This document shows positions 42,680 through 50,322 of a stretch of DNA of 64,000 nt, one piece after another. Both the position numbers and the translations under genes were made by a program. The stretch covers positions 62,001 through 126,000 of the forward strand of contig JBGAIM010000006.1 in the NCBI GenBank assembly GCA_044225555.1. The letters are read 5' to 3'. Position 1 is the first letter of the stretch. Each line of letters begins with the position of its first letter. The notes beneath the pieces were generated by a model that saw nothing but the letters and a program-made list of their open reading frames with translations, searched no databases and was not told the origin of the DNA. The stretch comes from JADLHS01 sp044225555. Its GTDB lineage: Bacteria; Verrucomicrobiota; Verrucomicrobiia; Limisphaerales; JADLHS01.

Positions 42680-43675
42680 ATGGACCTGACCACAAAATAT
42701 TTGGGACTGAAACTCCGCTCACCGCTCGTGCCGTCGGCGGCGCAGCCGTTGACCGAGAACGTGGACAACATCAAGCGCATGGAGGACGCGGGCGCGGCGG
42801 CGGTGGTGATGCATTCGCTGTTCGAGGAGCAGCTCTCGCTGGAGCGCCGCGAATTGTTCGAGAGCCTGACGCAGGGCACGAATAGTTTCGCGGAGGCGCT
42901 TACTTACTTTCCCGAGCCGGAGGAGTTTCAAGTGGGCCCGGAAATGTATTTGAAACACATTACGCAGGCCAAGGCGGCGGTGAAGATTCCCATCATTGCC
43001 AGCTTGAATGGCTCGACCCCCGGCGGCTGGGTGGACTACGCCAAGGAAATCGAGAAGGCCGGCGCAGACGCCATCGAGCTGAACATTTACTGGATTCCGA
43101 CCGATCCCTCGCTCACGTCCATTCGCATCGAAGATACCTACGTGGAAATCCTCCGGTCCGTGAAGCAACAAGTTTCGATTCCGGTCGCGGTTAAGTTAAG
43201 TCCCTTCTTCACCAACTTCGCCAACATGGCGCGACGGTTGGAGGCGGTGGGTGCGGATGGGCTGACCTTGTTCAACCGGTTTTATCAGCCAGACATGGAC
43301 CTCGAATCGCTTGAAGTCACGCCGAACATTCTCCTGAGCACTCCGATGGCGATGCGCGTGCCGTTGCGTTGGATTGCCATTTTGCGCGGCCAACTCAGCC
43401 TGAGTCTGGCGGCGACGAGCGGCATTCATCGGGCTACCGACGCCATCAAGTGTCTGATGGCCGGGGCCGATGTGACGATGCTGTGCTCGGCGTTGCTGCG
43501 TCACGGGGTCAAACATCTCACGACGGTGGAGGGTGAAATCAAGGCGTGGATGGAGGAACACGAGTACGAGTCAGTTAGTCAGCTCCGCAGCAGCATGTGC
43601 CAGAAGAATTGCCCGGACCCGACGGCTTTCGAGCGCGCCCAATACATGCGGGCGGTTTCCTCGTACCGGGCCTGA
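42680..43675 (+). CDS. Dihydroorotate dehydrogenase-like FMN protein
   Basis: 331 aa, FMN-binding TIM-barrel. TTKYLGLKLRSPLVPSAAQP, IPIIASLNGSTPGGWVDYA, ADAIELNIYW, VAVKLSPFFTNFANMARRL and SLAATSGIHRATDAIKCLMAGAD are typical of the DHOD-like family that sits beside pyruvate:ferredoxin oxidoreductase genes. C-terminal CQKNCPDPTAFERAQYM is conserved in these companions. It probably does not work in pyrimidine synthesis; its role in the PFOR cluster is not established. Confidence 0.85.
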   Translation: MDLTTKYLGLKLRSPLVPSAAQPLTENVDNIKRMEDAGAAAVVMHSLFEEQLSLERRELFESLTQGTNSFAEALTYFPEPEEFQVGPEMYLKHITQAKAAVKIPIIASLNGSTPGGWVDYAKEIEKAGADAIELNIYWIPTDPSLTSIRIEDTYVEILRSVKQQVSIPVAVKLSPFFTNFANMARRLEAVGADGLTLFNRFYQPDMDLESLEVTPNILLSTPMAMRVPLRWIAILRGQLSLSLAATSGIHRATDAIKCLMAGADVTMLCSALLRHGVKHLTTVEGEIKAWMEEHEYESVSQLRSSMCQKNCPDPTAFERAQYMRAVSSYRA

Positions 43676-43773
43676 GCAAAAACCGGGCGGCGGGTGGTCG
43701 TAGGCGCGGCTTGCTTCCGTAACGCCAAAACCATACCCTCCGCGCGTGTTCGGAAGTGTGGGTCGAAACCATT

Positions 43774-43847
43774 CTGGATTCTGAAGTCTGAAGTCAGCGC
43801 GCAAATTAGTCTTTGCGCTCGCAGGTTTCAGACTTTTGGCTTTAGAC
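43774..43847. repeat. Intergenic word repeat with central hairpin
   Basis: The 200-base gap before nuoI holds CTGGATTCTGAAGTCTGAAG on the left and TTTCAGACTTTTGGCTTTAG on the right, complementary in words, around a perfect hairpin GCGCAAA...TTTGCGC. Same style as the uvrA insertions. No promoter was recognised in the rest of the gap. Confidence 0.55.
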
Positions 43848-43876
43848 GGTAGGCTGGGGACTGAATTGAATTAGAT

Positions 43877-44506
43877 ATGCTCGGCGAAGGCATCATCAAA
43901 GGCATGGCGGAGACGGCGAGGAACTTCCTCGGCTCTTACGTCAGCGAGGAGCGTTTGACCACGGTGCAATATCCCGAGGAACGCTCGCCGCAGATCGAAA
44001 ATGCCCGGCAGTTTCCCTTCCTGGTTTATGACGGTAACGATCCGACCAAGGGCCTGCGTTGCGTGTCCTGTCAGATCTGTGAAAAGGAATGTCCGCCCAA
44101 ATGCATTTACATCGTCAAGAGCAAGGACAAGAAGCCGGACTACAAGGGCCAGTTGCAGTTCTATCCAGCGGTCTTCGACATTGATTATTCGGTATGCATG
44201 AGCTGCCAGATTTGTGTCGAGGCCTGTCCGTTTGAGTCCATCAAGATGGATACCGCCTATGAACTCAGCACGGCTGACCGCTTCGGCGGCCTGCTGGTGC
44301 ACAAGGAACAACTCGCGAAGCCCAACAGCCACTATCGCCAGATCCACCCCACGGAAGCGGCGGCTTCCGATGCCGCCCTCGCGGTGGAACTCGCCAAAGC
44401 CCAGGCCAAAGCCAAGGCGGATGCCGAGGCAAAAGCAAAAGCCGCCGCTGAAGCGAAGGCAAAAGTCGCGGCAGCCCAAACCACCTCTGCTCCTGCACCC
44501 GCCTGA
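43877..44506 (+). CDS. nuoI: NADH-quinone oxidoreductase subunit I
   Basis: 209 aa. The two 4Fe-4S (N6a, N6b) motifs CVSCQICEKECP and CMSCQICVEACP are intact. The last 45 residues are an Ala/Lys/Glu-rich tail (AKAQAKAKADAEAKAKAAAE) not normally found in NuoI and likely a flexible or charged extension. Peripheral subunit of complex I linking the hydrophilic arm to quinone. It is the first nuo gene in this window; nuoA to nuoG are not here. Its stop overlaps the nuoH start (TGATG). Confidence 0.93.
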   Translation: MLGEGIIKGMAETARNFLGSYVSEERLTTVQYPEERSPQIENARQFPFLVYDGNDPTKGLRCVSCQICEKECPPKCIYIVKSKDKKPDYKGQLQFYPAVFDIDYSVCMSCQICVEACPFESIKMDTAYELSTADRFGGLLVHKEQLAKPNSHYRQIHPTEAAASDAALAVELAKAQAKAKADAEAKAKAAAEAKAKVAAAQTTSAPAPA

Positions 44507-45693
44507 TGCCTTCCGACCTCGATCAAATTTTCGTCACCCTCAAGCACTGGCTGCTCGGCCTGTTGGCGAACATTTTGCCGGAGCCGCTGTTGCCGGTCGT
44601 GTCGGCACTGATTTCGATTTCCGCCATCATCATCGTCTTCGCCGGCTTGTTTGCGATCATGACCATTCTCGAACGCAAGGGTCTGGGGCGAATCCAGAAC
44701 CGTTACGGGCCCAACCGGGTTGGTCCCTTTGGCGTATTGCAACCAGCCGCTGATGGCATCAAAGCGCTCATCAAGGAAGACGTTGTCCCGCGCGCGGCAG
44801 ACAAGGTCGTGCATCTGCTTGCCCCGGTGGTGCTGGTCGTGCCGGCCTTGCTCGTCTATGCCGTTTTACCCATTGGGCGCAACATGGTGGCGATTGATGT
44901 GGATGCGGGGTTGTTGTTCTTCTTCGCCGTTGGCGCGGCTTCGGAGCTCGCGGTGTTCATGGCCGGTTGGTCCAGTCGCAACAAATACGCGTTGCTCGGC
45001 GCGATGCGCGCCGTGGCGCAGATGGTCAGTTACGAAATCCCCCTCATCCTCTCCACCGTCAGCGTCGTCATGATCGCTGGCACCCTGTCGCCGGTGAAGA
45101 TTATCGAGGCGCAAGGAACGTACGGCGGGCTGTTGCCGGACTGGTTTGTGTTCACGCCCTGGGGTTTTGCGGGTTTCATTCTATTCATGATCGCGGCCAA
45201 CGCGGAATCGAACCGCTCTCCATTTGACCTCCCCGAAGGTGAATCCGAACTGGTCGCGGGCTATTTCACGGAATACTCCGGCTTCAAGTTCGCCCTGTTC
45301 TTCATGGCCGAATACCTGGGCTTCTTTGCCATCTGCGGACTGGGCATCACGCTCTTCCTCGGTGGTTGGCATGCGCCGTTGCCGGGGCTGGATTTGATCC
45401 CGTCCTGGGCGTGGTTCTTCGCCAAGCTGTTGGGCTTCATCTTGGTTTTCATCTGGACCCGCGGCACGCTCCCGCGTCTGCGCGTGGATCAACTCATGAA
45501 CTTTGCCTGGAAATTCATGCTGCCGCTTTCCTTGATCAACCTGATCACGGCGGCGGTCTGGCATTACATGCCGTCGGGACTTCCGCGCTGGATTGTCTGT
45601 TCGCTGCTGGTGGTCGGACCGTATCTGTTGCTCGGGCGCGGATTGTTCAAGAGCAAGCACATCACCAAGCGTGTCTATCGTTACGCCGACTGA
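44506..45693 (+). CDS. nuoH: NADH-quinone oxidoreductase subunit H
   Basis: 395 aa membrane subunit at the quinone site. Conserved ERKGLGRIQNRYGPNRVGPF, LQPAADGIKALIKEDVVP, and the ESNRSPFDLPEGESELVAG loop. Overlaps nuoI by the sequence TGATG and is immediately followed by nuoJ (TGAATG), so all are translationally coupled. Slightly long because of the N-terminal helix. Confidence 0.96.
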   Translation: MPSDLDQIFVTLKHWLLGLLANILPEPLLPVVSALISISAIIIVFAGLFAIMTILERKGLGRIQNRYGPNRVGPFGVLQPAADGIKALIKEDVVPRAADKVVHLLAPVVLVVPALLVYAVLPIGRNMVAIDVDAGLLFFFAVGAASELAVFMAGWSSRNKYALLGAMRAVAQMVSYEIPLILSTVSVVMIAGTLSPVKIIEAQGTYGGLLPDWFVFTPWGFAGFILFMIAANAESNRSPFDLPEGESELVAGYFTEYSGFKFALFFMAEYLGFFAICGLGITLFLGGWHAPLPGLDLIPSWAWFFAKLLGFILVFIWTRGTLPRLRVDQLMNFAWKFMLPLSLINLITAAVWHYMPSGLPRWIVCSLLVVGPYLLLGRGLFKSKHITKRVYRYAD

Positions 45694-46260
45694 ATGAGCA
45701 CCCCCTTCCTCCTTATTGCCGTCCTGACCATCGCTGCTGCGGTGGCCACGATGACGTTGCGGAATCTCATCCACTGCGCGCTCGCGGTGGCTGTGACCTT
45801 CGTGGGCCTGGCGGCGATGTATCTGAATCTCCACGCGCAGTTTGTCGGTTTTGCCCAAATCCTCGTCTATGTTGGCGCGGTGGCGATTCTCATCGTGTTT
45901 GCTGTCCTGCTCACGCGCGGTGGCGAACCCTCCACAGACGTGGTTTTCTCAAGAAGCTGGTTTGCGGGCATTGTCATCGCATTGGCGGTGTTCGGTCTGT
46001 TGGCGTGGGCGGTGGCGAAGAGCTTTCTCAACACCAATGAAATTCCCCCGGCTCCTGTAGCCACGGTGAAAGAGATTGGCGACGCCCTGATGACCAGGTT
46101 TGTCCTGCCGCTCGAAGTCATCGGCCTGCTGCTCACTGCGGCCATGATCGGCGCGGTGATCATTGCCATGCGCGACGAATCGCCCAAAGCGAAGAACGAA
46201 GATGGAAAATCGAAGATGGCTGAATCCGAAAGTTCATCCTCGCACGGAGGTCACCCATGA
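45694..46260 (+). CDS. nuoJ: NADH-quinone oxidoreductase subunit J
   Basis: 188 aa, about five membrane helices (LLIAVLTIAAAVATMTLRNL; NLHAQFVGFAQILVYVGAVAILI; LPLEVIGLLLTAAMIGAVIIAM). The hydrophilic C-terminus KAKNEDGKSKMAESESSSSH is coded by a repetitive GAAGATGG-type DNA stretch similar to the uvrA word repeats. Starts directly after the nuoH stop and overlaps nuoK by ATGA. Confidence 0.95.
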   Translation: MSTPFLLIAVLTIAAAVATMTLRNLIHCALAVAVTFVGLAAMYLNLHAQFVGFAQILVYVGAVAILIVFAVLLTRGGEPSTDVVFSRSWFAGIVIALAVFGLLAWAVAKSFLNTNEIPPAPVATVKEIGDALMTRFVLPLEVIGLLLTAAMIGAVIIAMRDESPKAKNEDGKSKMAESESSSSHGGHP

Positions 46261-46568
46261 CTCCGCTCGCCGGCTACCTGCTCCTCAGCGCCATGCTCTT
46301 CGCCATTGGTCTGGCGGGCGCATTGACCCGACGCAACGCCATCATCGTGCTCATCGGGATCGAACTCATGCTCAACGCGGCGAACCTGAACTTCATCGCG
46401 TTCTGGCGCTTCAGCGAACACCCCGAGGCGCTCACTGGCATCATGTTCGTGATTTTCTCCATCGGCATCGCAGCAGCAGAAGCCGCGGTGGGTTTGGCGC
46501 TCATCATCGCGATTTACCGGCATTACCGGAGCGCGAACGTGGATGATGTGAATTCTCTGAAGGGCTGA
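46257..46568 (+). CDS. nuoK: NADH-quinone oxidoreductase subunit K
   Basis: 103 aa, three membrane helices. IGIELMLNAANLNFIAFWR carries the conserved Glu of the second helix and GIAAAEAAVGLALIIAIYRHYRS the Glu of the third. Overlaps nuoJ by four bases; nuoL starts two bases after its stop. Confidence 0.97.
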   Translation: MTPLAGYLLLSAMLFAIGLAGALTRRNAIIVLIGIELMLNAANLNFIAFWRFSEHPEALTGIMFVIFSIGIAAAEAAVGLALIIAIYRHYRSANVDDVNSLKG

Positions 46569-46569
46569 A

Positions 46570-48702
46570 ATGGCTTGGATCGTCAATAACCTCTGGCTGA
46601 TTCCGGCGCTGCCAATCCTGGCGGCGGGCTTGACCGCGCTCGCGCCCCAGCGATGTCGCAAGTTTTCCTCGACGCTCGCCATCGGCTCGATGATCGGCGC
46701 GTTCCTGCTGTCGCTCTGTGCTTTTGCGCATGTGCTGCACGGCGGTCACGAGGGTTCCAAGGAAGTCTTTAACTTTGCTTGGCTGCAATTTGCTGCCGGC
46801 GACACCGGTGTCCTCAAGCTTGGTTGGGTGCTCGACCCGCTCACAGCAGTGATGCTGGTGATGGTCACGTTTGTCGGCACGTTGATCTTCATCTACAGCG
46901 TCGGCTACATGGCGCACGACGAAAACTTCACGCGCTTCTTCACGTTCCTCTCGCTGTTCGCCGGCGCGATGCTTGGCGTCGTCATCGCGAACAGCTTGTT
47001 GCTGCTCTTCATCTCGTGGGAACTGGTCGGTCTGACGTCGTACCTGCTCATCGGTTTCTGGTATCACAAGCCCAGCGCGGCGGCGGCGGCGAAGAAGGCC
47101 TTCATCACCACGCGGGTGGGCGATGTGTTTTTCTTCCTCGGCATGATGTGGCTTTATCACGAGACCGGCACGCTGTTGTTCTATGACGGCGGCGCGGGTT
47201 GCCTGGAGCAGACGGCTCTTGCGGGAATGGTCGCGAAGACTACGAGCGTTGGCTTGGCGGTGTCAGCGGCGATCGGGATTATGATCTTCATCGGTGCAGC
47301 CGGCAAATCCGGCCAAGTGCCGTTGCACGTCTGGTTACCTGACGCGATGGAAGGTCCAACACCGGTCAGCGCACTCATTCACGCCGCCACGATGGTGGCG
47401 GCTGGCGTGTTTCTTGTCGCGCGGGCGTATCCATTGATGGCCGGCGCCTGGCATGAGCATTCGCCTCTGGTTTTTGGAAGTGAGACACACGCCTTAATTG
47501 TTGTCACCTGGGTCGGTGCCATCACCGCTGTGTTCGCCGCGTCCATCGCCGTCGCGCAAAACGACATCAAACGCATCCTTGCTTACTCCACAGTTTCCCA
47601 GCTCGGCTACATGATGATGGGCCTGGGCACGGGCGGTGTGGCGGTGGGCATGTTCCATCTCATCACGCATGCCTTCTTCAAGGCGCTGCTGTTCATGGGC
47701 GCAGGCTCGGTGATTCACGGCTGCCACGAGGAACAGGACATCCGCAAGATGGGCGGCATCAAGAAATACATGCCGATCACTTTCGCGACCTACGCCGTCG
47801 GCATGCTCGCGCTGGCTGGCTTCCCGCTCGTGTTCTCCGGTTTCTGGAGTAAGGACGCCATCCTCCACTCGGCGCATGGCTGGTCGGTGTCACATGTGCC
47901 GTTCTATCTTGGTGTGGCTGGAGCATTCCTCACCGCCTTCTATATGACCCGCCAGGTGGCGCTGGTGTTCTTTGGCAAGAATCGCGGTGGTCGCAACGAA
48001 GCAGTGCACGCTTCCTCTCACAGCCACGACGCAAAGAAGTCAGAGACTCCACAGCTCGTCTCCTACCCGGGGCAGCATGATCCCCATGAATCTCCTCCGA
48101 CCATGACAATACCGCTGGTGATTCTGGCGGTTTGCGCGGTTGGTCTCAGCGTCATCGGCACGCCGGCATGGCCGTGGTTTCAATCGTTTCTGGGCCAGGC
48201 GCACGGGGAAGCGGGCTATACCAGCGAGATCGTCAAGCTGATGGTGCTGTCGTCGGTGGTGGTGTTCGCCGGCCTGTGCATCGGTTGGTGGCTCTACGGT
48301 CGCAAGCCGATGCAGAAGGCCGACGAACCGGACGTTCTGGAAAAACTCCCGCTCGGCATGCACACGTGGTTTGCGAAGAAGTATGGCATTGATGAGCTTT
48401 ACGAAATGACCGTTATTCGCTTCAACGCGTGGTCGGCGAAGGCGTGCGCGTTTCTGGACGAATGGGTTTGGGGTGGGATGGTGACGCTGGTTTCGTATTT
48501 CACGCTTGGACTTTCCTGGGTGAACCGTGCCTTCGACGAGTTCGTGGTCAATCTCGCCTTTGACAAAGTCTGTGGCGGTTTGCAGCGTGATGGAGCGTGG
48601 CTATCGCTGCTGCAATCCGGCCGGGTGCAACCGTACTTGCGGGTCATCGGTGTTGCGCTCGTGATCCTGGTGCTGCTTCTGATCTGGGGAGGTGGACGGT
48701 GA
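46570..48702 (+). CDS. nuoL: NADH-quinone oxidoreductase subunit L
   Basis: 710 aa, distinctly longer than E. coli NuoL (613). Antiporter-like core: SWELVGLTSYLLIGFWYHKP, GAAGKSGQVPLHVWLPDAMEGPTPVSALIHAATMV, LITHAFFKALLFMGAGSVIH. Extra length lies in the C-terminal part, including a His-rich loop near 480 and the segment after KADEPDVLEKLPLGM leading to the lateral helix. A longer NuoL lateral helix is expected when the membrane arm holds an extra antiporter subunit, as here. Stop overlaps the nuoM start (GTGA), preceded by a strong GGAGGTGG ribosome site. Confidence 0.96.
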   Translation: MAWIVNNLWLIPALPILAAGLTALAPQRCRKFSSTLAIGSMIGAFLLSLCAFAHVLHGGHEGSKEVFNFAWLQFAAGDTGVLKLGWVLDPLTAVMLVMVTFVGTLIFIYSVGYMAHDENFTRFFTFLSLFAGAMLGVVIANSLLLLFISWELVGLTSYLLIGFWYHKPSAAAAAKKAFITTRVGDVFFFLGMMWLYHETGTLLFYDGGAGCLEQTALAGMVAKTTSVGLAVSAAIGIMIFIGAAGKSGQVPLHVWLPDAMEGPTPVSALIHAATMVAAGVFLVARAYPLMAGAWHEHSPLVFGSETHALIVVTWVGAITAVFAASIAVAQNDIKRILAYSTVSQLGYMMMGLGTGGVAVGMFHLITHAFFKALLFMGAGSVIHGCHEEQDIRKMGGIKKYMPITFATYAVGMLALAGFPLVFSGFWSKDAILHSAHGWSVSHVPFYLGVAGAFLTAFYMTRQVALVFFGKNRGGRNEAVHASSHSHDAKKSETPQLVSYPGQHDPHESPPTMTIPLVILAVCAVGLSVIGTPAWPWFQSFLGQAHGEAGYTSEIVKLMVLSSVVVFAGLCIGWWLYGRKPMQKADEPDVLEKLPLGMHTWFAKKYGIDELYEMTVIRFNAWSAKACAFLDEWVWGGMVTLVSYFTLGLSWVNRAFDEFVVNLAFDKVCGGLQRDGAWLSLLQSGRVQPYLRVIGVALVILVLLLIWGGGR

Positions 48703-50321
48703 ACGGACTCCCAGTCCTAACCATCATCACGCTGTTGCCGCTCCTCAGCGGGATCATTGTCGCTGGCTTGGGCGATCGGAAAGGATTGGCGCGCACGCTG
48801 GCTTTGATTTCGAGCTTTGTGTCGCTCGCGCTGGTGCTGGCACTTTGGAGGAACTTCGACGCCGCCTCGGGGGCGCTACAATTTGCGGAGAAACACGAGT
48901 GGATCCCGACGCTGGGCGTCAGTTACTTCGTTGCCGTGGATGGACTCGGGTTACTGATGCTGTTGCTGACGGCAGTGGTGACACCGATGGCGATGCTGGC
49001 TTCTTGGAAACTGGCGGGGACGAGTTCCACCTCGTCTCAAACTTCTTCACGGAAAGACGGGGACGCGATGGAACGCGTCCCTACCGGGCATGGCGCGCAT
49101 CTGTTCTTTGCTCTGATTCTCTTTCTGCAAGCAGGTTTATTTGGAACGTTCACCGCGTTGAACTTTTTCCACTGGTTCATCTTCTGGGAACTGAGCCTGA
49201 TTCCTGCGTTCTTCCTCGTGCGCCTGTGGGGTGGACTCAATCGAGCCCCGGCGGCCACGCAGTTCTTCGTCTACACGATGGTCGGCAGCGTGGCCATGTT
49301 GCTGGCGTTCCTAGCGATCTTTCTCGCGACGGGCAAGATGGATTTCATCGAACTGGCCGAGATGGGACGCAATGGTACGCTGGCTGGCGCGTTGTCGGCC
49401 AAACTGGGTTGGTACGAACTGAACACGCGGCCGCTGGCGTTAATCATCTTCGGTGGCGTGTTGCTCGGATTTGCTGTGAAAGTGCCATTGATGCCGTTCC
49501 ACACGTGGCTGCCTAGCACGTACAGCGAAGCGCCCAGCGGCGTGACGATGCTGCTGACGGGCGTGATGTCGAAGATGGGCGTGTACGGGTTCATCCGCAT
49601 CCTGCTGCCCATCTTCCCGCAGCAAATCAATTGGGTACTGACACCGCTGCTCGTCCTGGCGGTGGTGACGATTGTCTTCTCGGCGTGTGCTGCCTTTGCG
49701 CAAAAAGATTTGAAACGGATGCTGGCGTATTCCTCCATCAACCATCTCGGCTATTGCCTGCTTGCCGTGTTCGCGGTCGCCAAATTCACCAATGCCCCGG
49801 TGTTCGCCACGGAAAAGGCCGCCGCCCTCAACGGCGTGTTCCTGCAAATGTTCAATCACGGCCTCACGGCGGCGACGCTGTTCTGGTTCGTGGCGCTGAT
49901 CGAACAACGCAGCGGCGGTTTGCGCGGTTTGAATGACTTCGGCGGGCTGCGCAAGGTCGCTCCGATTTTCTGCGGGCTGATGGGCATCGCGCTGTTCTCT
50001 TCGCTCGGCCTGCCGGGACTTAACGGGTTCGTCGGTGAATTTCTTATCTTCAAAGGCGTGTTCCCACTGGCGATGTGCTCGGCGTCGCTCTCGGTGATCG
50101 GTTTGCTGGTCACGGCGATTTTCATCCTCACGATTTTGCAGCGCGTCTTCAACGGCCCACTGAACGAGAAGTGGGCGAAGTTCCCGGACCTGACGCCGGG
50201 CGAGATCGGGCTGTTATTGATTCCAATCGCGCTGATGTTTTTGCTGGGATTGTATCCGCGCCTCGTGCTGGACGTGATCAATCCGACGGCGGTGCAGATG
50301 GTGGAGCAGTTGAAATTCTAA
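48699..50321 (+). CDS. nuoM: NADH-quinone oxidoreductase subunit M (first copy), with palindromic insertion
   Basis: 540 aa from the GTG at 48699, chosen because GGGAGGTGG lies just upstream and the start overlaps the nuoL stop. Antiporter signature: FWELSLIPAFFLVRLWGG (conserved Glu), GFAVKVPLMPFHTWLPSTYSEAPSGV (TM7 Lys), MSKMGVYGFIR (TM8 Lys), LPGLNGFVGE. Between MAMLASWKLA and GHGAHLFFAL a palindromic element encodes GTSSTSSQTSSRKDGDAMER then VPT, in a loop between membrane helices where NuoM homologs have a short link. Function should be maintained. Confidence 0.95.
   Translation: MNGLPVLTIITLLPLLSGIIVAGLGDRKGLARTLALISSFVSLALVLALWRNFDAASGALQFAEKHEWIPTLGVSYFVAVDGLGLLMLLLTAVVTPMAMLASWKLAGTSSTSSQTSSRKDGDAMERVPTGHGAHLFFALILFLQAGLFGTFTALNFFHWFIFWELSLIPAFFLVRLWGGLNRAPAATQFFVYTMVGSVAMLLAFLAIFLATGKMDFIELAEMGRNGTLAGALSAKLGWYELNTRPLALIIFGGVLLGFAVKVPLMPFHTWLPSTYSEAPSGVTMLLTGVMSKMGVYGFIRILLPIFPQQINWVLTPLLVLAVVTIVFSACAAFAQKDLKRMLAYSSINHLGYCLLAVFAVAKFTNAPVFATEKAAALNGVFLQMFNHGLTAATLFWFVALIEQRSGGLRGLNDFGGLRKVAPIFCGLMGIALFSSLGLPGLNGFVGEFLIFKGVFPLAMCSASLSVIGLLVTAIFILTILQRVFNGPLNEKWAKFPDLTPGEIGLLLIPIALMFLLGLYPRLVLDVINPTAVQMVEQLKF
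49013..49085 (+). repeat. Palindromic element copy C, inserted in frame in nuoM
   Basis: 73 bp, same length as copy A. The right arm (49060-49085) differs from that of copies A and B by one base; the left arm (49013-49038) has more changes, so the hairpin is weaker. Centre AAACTTCTTC is shared with copy A. It is read in the same strand and frame as copy A, giving nearly the same peptide. Confidence 0.9.
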
Positions 50322-50322
50322 A

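Noticed and set aside
42680..43675. Pyrimidine biosynthesis pyrD
   Set aside because: The sequence belongs to the DHOD-like group found beside PFOR, and no pyrimidine genes are near.
48597..48698. Upstream extension of the first nuoM
   Set aside because: It lies inside nuoL; the GTG at 48699 has a strong ribosome-binding site and the stop-start overlap seen in the rest of the operon.
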